The notes under the pieces are model-generated. The model did not search any database, was not told where the DNA came from, and saw only the letters and a list, made by a program, of their open reading frames with translations. This document shows, piece after piece, positions 16,097 to 24,071 of a stretch of 53,497 nucleotides of DNA; positions within the stretch are counted from its first letter, which is position 1; every line of letters begins with the position of its first letter. The position numbers were made by a program, and so were the translations under genes. This stretch comes from an uncultured Bacilli bacterium (GTDB taxonomy: Bacteria > Bacillota_I > Bacilli_A > RF39 > UBA660), in NCBI GenBank assembly GCA_934130485.1, contig CAKOYE010000003.1:1-53497 (forward strand), in the 5' to 3' direction.

Positions 16097-16862
16097 TATT
16101 TTTCACCTTCTTTTTTAAAAGACTTTCTAAAAATGTTTGATAATCTTTAATTTCTTTTTTATGATTTTTAACAAAATTTTTATCTAACGTTAAAATTTTA
16201 CCATCTATAATATACTTATCAATATTTTTTTCATATAACTTATTAGATAATGTAAAATCTATTTTGCTTTTTATAACAGTTTTAATATCATAATTATTAA
16301 ATGTTTTTTTATTTTGTGGTAATGAATTATTTAAAATTACTTTATAATTATCCATTTCCATATCTCTAAATATTGAAGTCATAGATTTCATATTTTTTAA
16401 ATCAATTAAATCATTACTAATAAAATATAAAATTACATCGCTATTATCTAAAATAACCAAATTAGTATCCGTTAGTAAATGATTTGTATCAATTAATACA
16501 ACATCATATTTCATTTTTGCTTTTGAAATTACTACATTTAAATATTTTGGACTTATCTTAGAAGCATCCCTAGGATCTTTTGGAGCAGGAATTATATCTA
16601 TATTTTCATTGTATTTTATAATATAATTTTCTAAATAATCAAACTTATTATTACTCATATCATTCACAAGTAAAAATAAATCTTTATCATTTTCAATATT
16701 TAATGAACATGCTACTCCACCTGTATATAAATCTAAGTCAATTATTAAAACTTTTTTACCAATACTACTTAAAATACCAGCAATATTTAAAGTATTAACT
16801 GTTTTTCCAACTCCTCCTTTTACAGATGTTATTGTAATTGTATCACCCTGTTTAACTGCCAT
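16089..16862 (-). CDS. TadZ/CpaE-like ParA-type ATPase
   Basis: A MinD/ParA fold ATPase with the deviant Walker A SVKGGVGKTVNTLNIAG at the N-terminus, IIDLDLYTGG and VVLIDTNHL as further nucleotide contacts. In Tad systems, TadZ positions the assembly machine at the pole; here the N-terminal receiver-like domain of TadZ is missing, giving 257 residues. The ATG at 16862 follows GAGAGG by seven bases; a TTG 15 bases earlier overlaps the binding site. Its 5' end lies 2 bases downstream of the preceding pseudopilin stop, and its 3' end overlaps tadA. Confidence 0.85.
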   Translation of the reverse strand: MAVKQGDTITITSVKGGVGKTVNTLNIAGILSSIGKKVLIIDLDLYTGGVACSLNIENDKDLFLLVNDMSNNKFDYLENYIIKYNENIDIIPAPKDPRDASKISPKYLNVVISKAKMKYDVVLIDTNHLLTDTNLVILDNSDVILYFISNDLIDLKNMKSMTSIFRDMEMDNYKVILNNSLPQNKKTFNNYDIKTVIKSKIDFTLSNKLYEKNIDKYIIDGKILTLDKNFVKNHKKEIKDYQTFLESLLKKKVKNNG

Positions 16863-16863
16863 A

Positions 16864-17256
16864 TTAACGCCTCTCAATCTTTATTCTTTGGTTTTCTATA
16901 TTTCCATAATAATTTAATTTAATAGTGTTATTAAAATTTGTAATATTGTTTATAAATCCGTTAGTTTTTGATGTAATACTTACCTCAATACTATTATCGT
17001 TAACTTTTATATCTAATGATTCATAACTTAGATTTTCATCAATTAAAAACTTAATTTTATCCTTAACTTCATCATTTGTTATATTCGCATCTTCTATCTT
17101 CAAATTCAAACCATAACTTATAGCTGATTTTATATTATTTTCTAATTTTAACTTTAGATTACTAATAAAACTATAATTAATAAGTAATGCTACAAGAATT
17201 AAAATAACTGGTAAAAAAATTATAAACATTACTAATGTTTGACCTTTATTGTTCAT
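16864..17256 (-). CDS. TadE/TadG-like pseudopilin
   Basis: A 130-residue protein with a class III prepilin-like N-terminus, MNNKGQTLVMFIIFLPVIL, and one membrane segment followed by a small extracellular domain. The glycine-glutamine cleavage site is kept but the glutamate expected five residues later is Met, as is frequent in TadG-like proteins. It is likely a minor pilin or assembly adaptor. The start at 17256 is set by AAAGGA six bases upstream and overlaps the preceding TadE-like gene by 11 bases. Confidence 0.75.
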   Translation of the reverse strand: MNNKGQTLVMFIIFLPVILILVALLINYSFISNLKLKLENNIKSAISYGLNLKIEDANITNDEVKDKIKFLIDENLSYESLDIKVNDNSIEVSITSKTNGFINNITNFNNTIKLNYYGNIENQRIKIERR

Positions 17257-17584
17257 AAATAATCCTTTTAGTTTCAATAGAGTAATTATCACCAATTATT
17301 TTATTTAAAAATGGGGTAAAAACTTTAATATTTTGTTTTAATGATATTGTTGTTGTATCGGTATTTTTTTCATAATTAAAAATAAAATGTTCCGTATTTG
17401 ATAGCGATTCAATTGAGTTAAAATTTTTATCTTGATATAAAGATACTACTGTATCTAAATTATTTTCTAATTTCAATTTTTTTGACTCTATATTACTAAT
17501 ATCTACAATTGCCATTATAATCAATATAAGTATTGGCGCCACTATTATAAACTCAACTAATGCTTGACCTTTATTATTCCTCAT
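17246..17584 (-). CDS. TadE-like pseudopilin
   Basis: The 112-residue protein begins MRNNKGQALVEFIIVAPILI, a class III prepilin signal with cleavage expected after Gly6 and Glu five residues on, followed by a membrane helix and a short extracellular domain. TadE-like proteins are minor pilins required for Flp pilus assembly. The ATG at 17584 has an AGGGG-like site upstream; the seven-residue longer frame is less well placed. It is separated from flp by a hairpin that looks like a leaky terminator. Confidence 0.8.
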   Translation of the reverse strand: MRNNKGQALVEFIIVAPILILIIMAIVDISNIESKKLKLENNLDTVVSLYQDKNFNSIESLSNTEHFIFNYEKNTDTTTISLKQNIKVFTPFLNKIIGDNYSIETKRIIYEQ

Positions 17585-17661
17585 AACATCTACCCCTAAT
17601 ATCATATATAATTATATCAAAATATAAATGTTTAAACAAGTAAAATATATTAATAAAAAAA

Positions 17662-17684
17662 TGAATTTTATTAACTAAAATTCA
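17662..17684 (-). terminator. Intercistronic hairpin between flp and tadE, probable attenuating terminator
   Basis: A 9-bp stem (TGAATTTTA / TAAAATTCA, five-base loop) followed on the minus strand by a run of six or more T lies between flp and the rest of the Tad operon. It would allow more transcript of the major pilin than of the assembly genes. Confidence 0.65.
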
Positions 17685-17697
17685 CTTTAAATATTTG

Positions 17698-17895
17698 TTA
17701 TTGATCTACACAAGTTCCCTCACCAGGTTTACTACCCTCTACATAAACTTTATCAACTAATGCACAAGAAGACTTTGTCATTGAATCTTGTAAATATCCA
17801 CCTAATAATTTTACAATACTAACAACCACAACACTAATTACCGCTATAATTAAAATATATTCAACTAACGCTTGGCCTTTATTATTCATCTTCAT
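17698..17895 (-). CDS. flp: Flp-type major pilin
   Basis: A 65-residue prepilin with the N-terminal signal MKMNNKGQALVEYILIIAVI: cleavage after Gly7 leaves QALVEY with the conserved Glu at mature position 5. One hydrophobic helix is followed by a short tail with two cysteines (SSCALVDK and GEGTCVDQ) that could form a disulfide. Flp pilins polymerise into thin adhesive pili. The start at 17895 is supported by GGAGG six bases upstream. It is the first gene of the Tad operon, behind a promoter that overlaps a divergent one. No prepilin peptidase gene lies in the window. Confidence 0.9.
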   Translation of the reverse strand: MKMNNKGQALVEYILIIAVISVVVVSIVKLLGGYLQDSMTKSSCALVDKVYVEGSKPGEGTCVDQ

Positions 17896-17925
17896 ATGTT
17901 ACCTCCATCATTTATATCTAAATTA

Positions 17926-17954
17926 AGTTTATACTTTTTTTATTCGTTTGTCAA
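17926..17954 (-). promoter_or_regulatory. Tad operon promoter, overlapping a divergent promoter
   Basis: On the minus strand, TTGACA (17954-17949), a 17-base spacer and TAAACT (17931-17926; an alternative TATAAA gives 15 bases) precede flp. Its -35 box shares five bases with that of the opposite-strand promoter. Confidence 0.6.
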
Positions 17955-17976
17955 ACATATTTTTTTATGTTATAGT
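17948..17976 (+). promoter_or_regulatory. Promoter of the DUF192 gene
   Basis: TTGTCA (17948-17953), a 17-base spacer and TATAGT (17971-17976), 15 bases before the start codon. The -35 overlaps that of the Tad promoter, so both cannot easily be occupied together. Confidence 0.6.
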
Positions 17977-17991
17977 TTATTTGGTGAGATT

Positions 17992-18306
17992 ATGAAAATT
18001 ATTTATAAAAATAAAGATATTGAAGTAAAAATTTGTAATAATTTTAAAGATAGATTATTAGGCCTAATGTTTAAGAAAAAAATTAATTATGGACTATGTT
18101 TTCCAAAGTGTAATAGTATTCATACATTTTTCATGAAACAAAATATAGATGTTTTCATGGCTGATAAAAATAACAAAATTATTTATATAAAAAAGAATTT
18201 AAAACCATTTAAAATAATTCTTCCAAAAAAAAATGTTTACTATACTTATGAATTTGGTGTTAATCAAGTTGACTTTACAATCGGTGAAATAATAAAAAAA
18301 TCGTAA
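17992..18306 (+). CDS. DUF192 family protein
   Basis: The 104-residue protein has the DUF192 signature FKDRLLGLMFKKK, then KCNSIHTFFMKQNIDVFMAD, and a C-terminal VYYTYEFGVN strand. Family members are small beta-barrel proteins, often secreted or periplasmic, of unknown function. No signal peptide is seen here. The ATG at 17992 follows GGTGAG; the longer frame from 17872 runs through the promoter and the flp gene and is rejected. It is divergent from the Tad operon, sharing a promoter region, and ends at a hairpin common with rpoZ. Confidence 0.82.
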   Translation: MKIIYKNKDIEVKICNNFKDRLLGLMFKKKINYGLCFPKCNSIHTFFMKQNIDVFMADKNNKIIYIKKNLKPFKIILPKKNVYYTYEFGVNQVDFTIGEIIKKS

Positions 18307-18316
18307 AAAAACGATT
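18299..18316. terminator. Short bidirectional hairpin between DUF192 gene and rpoZ
   Basis: AATCGT/ACGATT stem with a six-base A loop; T run follows on the minus strand. It overlaps both gene ends. Confidence 0.5.
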
Positions 18317-18509
18317 AATTTAAGTGAATTAAATCTTTAGAAATTTCTTCTAGAGCTCTACCAATATTTTTTTTAGAAACATATTCTTTATCTTTTAATT
18401 GATAATGACCTGTTGCTTCCATTTGTTTAACTCTTTTTGATACAACATTTACTAATAAATATTTTGAACCAATTTTATTAAGTAATTTGTCTATTGAAGG
18501 ATATATCAT
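18315..18509 (-). CDS. rpoZ: RNA polymerase omega subunit
   Basis: The 64-residue protein matches RpoZ: MIYPSIDKLLNKIGSKYLLV, VVSKRVKQM and the C-terminal KKNIGRALEEISKD helix. Omega supports assembly of the beta-prime subunit. The ATG at 18509 follows GGGAGTG by about seven bases; a start 13 codons earlier lacks support. In most Firmicutes rpoZ follows gmk; here it stands alone between a DUF192 gene and pyrimidine-nucleoside phosphorylase. Confidence 0.88.
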   Translation of the reverse strand: MIYPSIDKLLNKIGSKYLLVNVVSKRVKQMEATGHYQLKDKEYVSKKNIGRALEEISKDLIHLN

Positions 18510-18593
18510 TTTATCACACTCCCTATTTTTATAATATAATATATTCATTAATCATTCAAGTAATTTCTTATTTTTTTACAAATATTGACACAT

Positions 18594-18619
18594 AAAAATT
18601 AAGTTGAAACTTAATTTTT
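18594..18619 (-). terminator. Intrinsic terminator of pdp
   Basis: Eleven-bp stem AAAAATTAAGT/ACTTAATTTTT with a TGAA loop, overlapping the stop codon. Confidence 0.7.
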
Positions 18620-19892
18620 ATTTTATTATTTCATAAATTAATTTTTCTTCTTTTGCTCTTTCGTTTGAGATAGAAAAGCAATCTAAAATTTCATTAACGT
18701 TAATATCATTAGTATTCAAATATACCTTAACAATTTCTTCATTTTCTAAAACATAATCTCCTACTTTTTTATTTAAAACAAATCCAACTGTATAATCAAT
18801 CAAATCATGTTGTTTAAATCGACTATCACCCATTGTTCTTTCTAACATTCCAAGTCGATATGCATCTATTTTAGTAACAAATCCTGTTTTTTTGCTTTTA
18901 ATAGAAAAAATATGTTTAGATACTGGAATATTTTCAATATTACCGTTTTGAGAATTTACCATTTCTTTGAACTTTTCATAAGCTTTACCATTTTTTAGGT
19001 TCTCGTTTACTTCTTTCAAAGCTTCATCATAACTAATATTTTTTCCAAGACTTACCATAAGACTTGCAAGTGTAGTTGCAACCTCTATTAAATCTTTTGG
19101 ACCATTACCTTTTAAAACATCTATGCTTTCGTGAACTTCTAAAGCATTTCCAATATTATTTCCTAAAGGTTCATCCATATTAGTCAAAACACAAATTGTT
19201 TCTTTTCCTTTATTTTTTCCAATTTTAACCATTAAATTAGCAAGTTCTCTAGCACTTTCTATGGTCTTCATAAAAGCTGCCTCTCCAACTTTTACATCAA
19301 TTACTATTTTATCAACACCACTTGCTAATTTTTTACTCATAATACTAGACGCAATTAGGGGAATTGATTCAACTGTTGCTGTTAAATCTCTTAATGCATA
19401 TATCTTTTTATCAGCAGGAACTAATTCTTTTGTTTGACTAACTAATGCACAACCTATATTATTTACTTGCTCAATAAATTCTTCCTTAGTTAAATTTACG
19501 TTAAAACCGTCAATTGACTCTAATTTATCGATTGTTCCACCAGTATGTCCTAAACTTCTACCACTCATTTTTGCTACCTTAACACCACACGATGCCACAA
19601 GTGGAACTAAAATAAGAGAAGTTTTATCACCAACGCCACCAGTTGAATGTTTATCCACTTTAATACCATTTATTTGACTTAAATCAATTGTTTTACCGCT
19701 TTTCAACATTATATCAGTCAAATCAAAAGTTTCTCTATCAGTCATTCCATTTATAACAATAGCCATTAAAAGCGAACTCATTTGGCAATCTAAAATTGTA
19801 CCATCTAAAAATCCATCAACTACAAATTGTAATTCTGAACTATTTAATTCACCATTTAATCTTTTTTTGTTTATTATATCTATTATATTCAT
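18618..19892 (-). CDS. pdp: Pyrimidine-nucleoside phosphorylase
   Basis: Catalyses phosphorolysis of uridine and thymidine to the base and (deoxy)ribose-1-phosphate in pyrimidine salvage. The family signature is clear: KVDKHSTGGVGDKTSLILVP, VAKMSGRSLGHTGGTIDKLE, then LASGVDKIVIDVKVGEAAFM. The 424-residue length fits the Firmicutes Pdp group (about 430). The start has AAGGTGA upstream. It stands alone rather than with deoC, cdd or nupC, and has its own terminator overlapping the stop. Confidence 0.95.
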   Translation of the reverse strand: MNIIDIINKKRLNGELNSSELQFVVDGFLDGTILDCQMSSLLMAIVINGMTDRETFDLTDIMLKSGKTIDLSQINGIKVDKHSTGGVGDKTSLILVPLVASCGVKVAKMSGRSLGHTGGTIDKLESIDGFNVNLTKEEFIEQVNNIGCALVSQTKELVPADKKIYALRDLTATVESIPLIASSIMSKKLASGVDKIVIDVKVGEAAFMKTIESARELANLMVKIGKNKGKETICVLTNMDEPLGNNIGNALEVHESIDVLKGNGPKDLIEVATTLASLMVSLGKNISYDEALKEVNENLKNGKAYEKFKEMVNSQNGNIENIPVSKHIFSIKSKKTGFVTKIDAYRLGMLERTMGDSRFKQHDLIDYTVGFVLNKKVGDYVLENEEIVKVYLNTNDINVNEILDCFSISNERAKEEKLIYEIIK

Positions 19893-19941
19893 ACTATCAC
19901 CTTATTTAGTATATCATATTTTTTTAATTATATATTAAAAA

Positions 19942-19963
19942 AGTATATGGTTTTACATATACT
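19942..19963 (-). terminator. Intrinsic terminator
   Basis: AGTATATG/CATATACT stem with a six-base loop at the 3' end of the 250-residue unknown protein gene, followed on the minus strand by TTTTTT. Confidence 0.65.
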
Positions 19964-20714
19964 AGTCAAAAAATGATATTTGACCTGGCAATTCTTTTCT
20001 TTTTATTTTAATTTTTTTAAATTGCTCATTAGAGTCAAATTCGTCATCACAATAAACTGTTTCATCATCATTATCATATTTTTGTTTTGCAAGTTCATCT
20101 AAATCAGGATGATAATCAATATCAGGATCATATTCTTTATCAATATCAACATCATATGACATTTTATTTATATTATATACTTTTATATTATTTTTACTAA
20201 AAGTATATAAATCCTTATATTTTATTAAGTCACGACACATTTCAAAATAATTTTTACTATTCTTTATACCACGATACCATTCATAGATTGTATATTCAAA
20301 GTCGGATTTACTTAATAATCTTTTTGTTTTATTTATTATATAATTTGAAAAATAAATTTTATGTTTGTTTATAAATCCTTGCATTAATTCTTGATTATTA
20401 ATATACTCATCTTTTATTTTCTTTAAATCTTTTTTATAAATAACTTTAACTCGCATCATACTTCCATCATTTAATACAGATAAAATAACTATTTGCCCAG
20501 CATAATGTTTTTTGGTTCTCTTTTCAACAGAATCAATTAAACTCTTATTATCAATCAAAAATTTATCAATTACTTTATAAAAATATTCTCTTACTTCTGA
20601 AGAATTATTAAATTTCGATGAAATATATTTATCTAATTCATAACTATCTAATTGTATGAGTGTTTTACTAACCATACATAAATTATCTAAAACCATACTA
20701 AGGTATCTTTGCAT
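19962..20714 (-). CDS. Unknown protein ending in a sliding-clamp-binding-like motif
   Basis: I do not recognise the family. The 250-residue protein has a basic, helix-rich N-terminal domain (residues 1-165) that includes KHYAGQIVILSVLNDGSMMR, then a strongly acidic segment (about 183-225, rich in Asp, with DPDIDYHPDLDEL), then a basic patch KKIKIKRKELPG and the extreme C-terminus QISFFD. QISFF fits the consensus QL(S/D)LF of peptides that bind the bacterial beta clamp (as in MutS and UmuC), and its position at the free end of a disordered tail is the usual one. That suggests a DNA replication or repair role, by inference only. The ATG at 20714 is used because GGAG is nine bases upstream. Confidence 0.7.
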   Translation of the reverse strand: MQRYLSMVLDNLCMVSKTLIQLDSYELDKYISSKFNNSSEVREYFYKVIDKFLIDNKSLIDSVEKRTKKHYAGQIVILSVLNDGSMMRVKVIYKKDLKKIKDEYINNQELMQGFINKHKIYFSNYIINKTKRLLSKSDFEYTIYEWYRGIKNSKNYFEMCRDLIKYKDLYTFSKNNIKVYNINKMSYDVDIDKEYDPDIDYHPDLDELAKQKYDNDDETVYCDDEFDSNEQFKKIKIKRKELPGQISFFD

Positions 20715-20750
20715 AAAACTCAACTCCTATTCATATATTACCTAAAACAA

Positions 20751-20783
20751 AATAACTTGTCAATTTTATTTTGGCAAGTTATT
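20751..20783 (-). terminator. Intrinsic terminator after the transglycosylase gene
   Basis: Thirteen-bp stem (AATAACTTGTCAA / TTGGCAAGTTATT, one wobble) followed by TTTTGTTTT on the minus strand. Confidence 0.75.
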
Positions 20784-20790
20784 TGAATAT

Positions 20791-21861
20791 TTATCTATGC
20801 TTAATGTTTGTTTCATTATAAGTTGCATATTCTAAATCAAAAGTAATATTTTTATCATCCATTTTATATGAAACTTCACTACTAACACAATTACTCATAA
20901 CTTTAAGTAAATACTCATTATCACCGTAAGTGTTATAATTCCAATTTGAGGTATATTTTAATGGATTAAAATGAATATCATCAATGTATTTTAACCAATC
21001 TGTATTTTGATAATCTTTTTTTAATGATTCAACATCAATATTTTCATCTTTTGAAGTTAGTTCAATTGCATCATTAACTAAGTTTTCACCATAATTATGA
21101 GCTTGAACTGCTAAATATATATTTCCATCATATTTTTTTATTGCATTTTGAAAACGCATACATCCAACCTGAATATTTTTTTCTATATCACATAATTCTT
21201 TGTCACTATATTGTGCAGTCTCATAATCACCAATTTCATAGTTATAAGCAGTAACATTATTATTACAATTACTTTCTAATTGCATTATTCCAATTGCGCA
21301 ATTATTATAGTTCTCTCCTGTTGGAATACATTTTTCGTGAGATAACCAACTTTCCTGCATTGCCATTGCAACCATAACTTGAGGGTCAACACCATACATA
21401 TTTGAATATTTTATAAAATATTCGTACTCACTACTATTCATATAATTTTTTATATAATCTATATTATCAGAATTACCAACTGAAAAAACTTTTTCATTTT
21501 TTACTTGTTGTATACTAACATTATTAAAATCTACATTGTTTTTTTTTAAATCAATATAATTAGTTGTTTCAATATAATCATCTATATTACTATAAGAAGT
21601 TTCACTAATTATTTCTTCAGAAACAATTGATTTATTATTTTTATTTATTATTAATGATGATGAAAATATAACTACAGTTCCTATTGCCAAAGTAATTACA
21701 CCCTTAGCAACTTGTTTTTGTTTTCTTATTTTTGCCTTATAAAATTTTTTTGAATTTACTGTATCAATTTTATAATTAACATTGGAAGTAGGTATCTTTT
21801 TCTTATTATTATTTAACATTTCAAACAATTCATTATTACAATTTTCATTATAACTATTCAT
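20791..21861 (-). CDS. Membrane-anchored lytic transglycosylase (SLT domain)
   Basis: Residues 1-50 are cytoplasmic and basic, a membrane segment follows (GVITLAIGTVVIFSSSLII), and after a linker the extracellular part holds an SLT lysozyme-like domain: DPQVMVAMAMQESWLSHE with the catalytic Glu, CAIGIMQLE (the GLMQ-like motif) and LAVQAHNYGEN. Such enzymes cleave the MurNAc-GlcNAc bond of peptidoglycan, forming anhydro ends. Several cysteines in the domain (KCIPTGENYNNC, ELCDIEKNIQVGC) could form disulfides. The protein is 356 residues long with GAGGAG before the start, and is transcribed alone. Confidence 0.85.
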   Translation of the reverse strand: MNSYNENCNNELFEMLNNNKKKIPTSNVNYKIDTVNSKKFYKAKIRKQKQVAKGVITLAIGTVVIFSSSLIINKNNKSIVSEEIISETSYSNIDDYIETTNYIDLKKNNVDFNNVSIQQVKNEKVFSVGNSDNIDYIKNYMNSSEYEYFIKYSNMYGVDPQVMVAMAMQESWLSHEKCIPTGENYNNCAIGIMQLESNCNNNVTAYNYEIGDYETAQYSDKELCDIEKNIQVGCMRFQNAIKKYDGNIYLAVQAHNYGENLVNDAIELTSKDENIDVESLKKDYQNTDWLKYIDDIHFNPLKYTSNWNYNTYGDNEYLLKVMSNCVSSEVSYKMDDKNITFDLEYATYNETNIKHR

Positions 21862-21955
21862 AAAACCACTCCTCTATTTATACGATATTACCAATTTTAT
21901 TGTATATAATTTTTTCCAGTTGGTCAATAATTTTTATTTAAATACAAAAAAAAAC

Positions 21956-21972
21956 ATACAGTAAAACTGTAT
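21956..21972 (-). terminator. Intrinsic terminator of topA
   Basis: ATACAGT/ACTGTAT stem with a three-base loop, then a run of T on the minus strand. Confidence 0.75.
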
Positions 21973-21985
21973 ATTATTTGTATAT

Positions 21986-24007
21986 TTATTTAGTAAAATC
22001 ACAATTACTACATTTAATTTTATCTTTCTTTATAGTAAGCATACTATTACAATTTGGACATAATTCACCAGTTGGTTTATCCCAATAGGCAGTTTTACAA
22101 GTAGGATAATTATTGCATCCGTAGAAAACTTTACCACGTTTACTCTTTTTTTCAATAATTTTTCCATCACAATTAGGACATGCACAAACTTCTATTATTT
22201 CTTTTGGTTCAGTTTTTATATATTTACATTCTGGATAATTACTGCATGCTGTAAATGAACCATATCTTCCTTTTCTTATTACTAATGGACTACCACAATT
22301 TGGACACATCTCACCAGTTTCTTCTGGTGGTTTTTTCTCCATTTTAGTAAATGCTTCTTTAACTGATGGTTCAAAATCATCATAAAATTCTCTTAAAACC
22401 TTTACTGGATTTTCAGTTCCTTCAGCAATTTTATCCAAATCACTTTCCATATTTGCGGTATATTTAACATTTATTATATGATTAAAACATTCTTGTAATT
22501 TATCTGTTATTTCAATACCAATTTCAGTTGGAACAAATTTTTTCTCTTCAAGTTTTACATATCCTCTTGTTTTTATAGTATCCATAATTGTTGCATAAGT
22601 ACTAGGTCTTCCAATACCTAATTCTTCCAATTCTTTAATTAATTTTGCTTCAGTATATCTTGCAGGTGCTTTTGTAAAATGTTGTTCACTTTCAATTTTT
22701 TCTGATGTTAATTTATCCGCTTCATTTAATTCAGGTAATTTTTCATTTGAAACATCTTCATAATCACCATATACTTTTAAGTAACCATCAAATAATAAAA
22801 TTTGACCAGTTGCTTTAAATTTGTAATCATTGTTATCCAAAATTACTGTCGTATTATCTGTTTTAGCATCCTTCATTAAAGAAGCAAGTGCACGGTAATA
22901 AATAAGTCTATATAATTTATATTCATCACTAGTTAAATATGGTTTTACTGATAGTGGCGTTCTTTCAATACTTGATGGTCTAATTGCTTCATGAGCATCT
23001 TGAACATTTTCCTTTTGTTTAACAACTTTTACGCTTCCAACATATTCCTTGCCATATTCTCTTTTTACAAATTCATTTGTTGCACTAACAAATTCATTAG
23101 ATAACCTTACAGAATCGGTACGCATATAAGTAATTAAACCGACAGTTTCATTTTCAAGCTCAATTCCTTCATATAATTTTTGCGCAACTGACATTGTTTT
23201 TTTAGCACCCATATTTAATTTATTAGATGCAACTTGTTGTAATGTACTAGTAATAAAAGGTAAAGGTGATTTTTTATTTTTTGTTTTTCTATCTACAGAA
23301 TTAACTAAAAATAAAGAATCCAATTCATTTAATACTTTATTAGCTTCAGTTTCATTTTTTAATTCTATATCTTTATTTTTATATTTAAATAATTCTGCTT
23401 TAAAATCTTCAAAATCAGCACTTATCTTATAATATTCTTCAGGTTTAAATGCTAATATTTCACGTTCACGATCGACAATCAATTTTAAAGCAACACTTTG
23501 TACCCTACCAGCACTAGATCCACTTGTTTTTGCTTGCATTAATTTACTTAATCTAAATCCAATAATTCTATCAAGCATTCTTCTAGTTTCTTGGGAATTA
23601 ACTAAGTTTTGGTCAATTTTTCTAGAATGTTTAAATGCTTCTATGATAGCGTTTTTTGTAATTTCATTAAACACAACACGTTTATAATTATTGTCGTTTA
23701 AACCTAAACAGTCATATAAATGCCAACTAATAGCTTCTCCTTCACGGTCTGGGTCGGTTGCAAGATATACAAATTTAGAATCTTTTACGTCTTTTTTTAA
23801 TTCTGTAATTACACTTTTTTTACCCTTTATAGTTACATAATCGGGTTTAAAATCATTTTCAACATCAATACCAAGTCCATATTTTCCTTTAGTAGAAAGA
23901 TCTCTTATATGACCTTTACTTGAAACAACTTTATAGTCACTTCCTAAGTATTTTTCAATAGTTTTTGATTTACTTGGTGATTCGACAATTACAAGATTTT
24001 GACTCAT
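21986..24007 (-). CDS. topA: DNA topoisomerase I
   Basis: Type IA topoisomerase that relaxes negative supercoils. The Toprim domain is at the N-terminus (MSQNLVIVESPSKSKTIEKY, then ATDPDREGEAISWH), the active-site tyrosine is in GLITYMRTDSVRLS, and the C-terminus holds three four-cysteine zinc ribbons (beginning MCPNCGSP, CACPNCDG and LCPNCNSM). The 673-residue length is normal for Firmicutes. The start is set by AAGGAAGTGG. The dprA/trmFO neighbours often seen in Firmicutes are absent; a 2-hydroxyacyl-CoA dehydratase-activator-like set lies upstream at a gap of 64 bases. Confidence 0.97.
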   Translation of the reverse strand: MSQNLVIVESPSKSKTIEKYLGSDYKVVSSKGHIRDLSTKGKYGLGIDVENDFKPDYVTIKGKKSVITELKKDVKDSKFVYLATDPDREGEAISWHLYDCLGLNDNNYKRVVFNEITKNAIIEAFKHSRKIDQNLVNSQETRRMLDRIIGFRLSKLMQAKTSGSSAGRVQSVALKLIVDREREILAFKPEEYYKISADFEDFKAELFKYKNKDIELKNETEANKVLNELDSLFLVNSVDRKTKNKKSPLPFITSTLQQVASNKLNMGAKKTMSVAQKLYEGIELENETVGLITYMRTDSVRLSNEFVSATNEFVKREYGKEYVGSVKVVKQKENVQDAHEAIRPSSIERTPLSVKPYLTSDEYKLYRLIYYRALASLMKDAKTDNTTVILDNNDYKFKATGQILLFDGYLKVYGDYEDVSNEKLPELNEADKLTSEKIESEQHFTKAPARYTEAKLIKELEELGIGRPSTYATIMDTIKTRGYVKLEEKKFVPTEIGIEITDKLQECFNHIINVKYTANMESDLDKIAEGTENPVKVLREFYDDFEPSVKEAFTKMEKKPPEETGEMCPNCGSPLVIRKGRYGSFTACSNYPECKYIKTEPKEIIEVCACPNCDGKIIEKKSKRGKVFYGCNNYPTCKTAYWDKPTGELCPNCNSMLTIKKDKIKCSNCDFTK

Positions 24008-24071
24008 AATCCACTTCCTTTTTTATCAATTATAATTTATACACTAAACTTTTATTAAAGTCAACATATTT

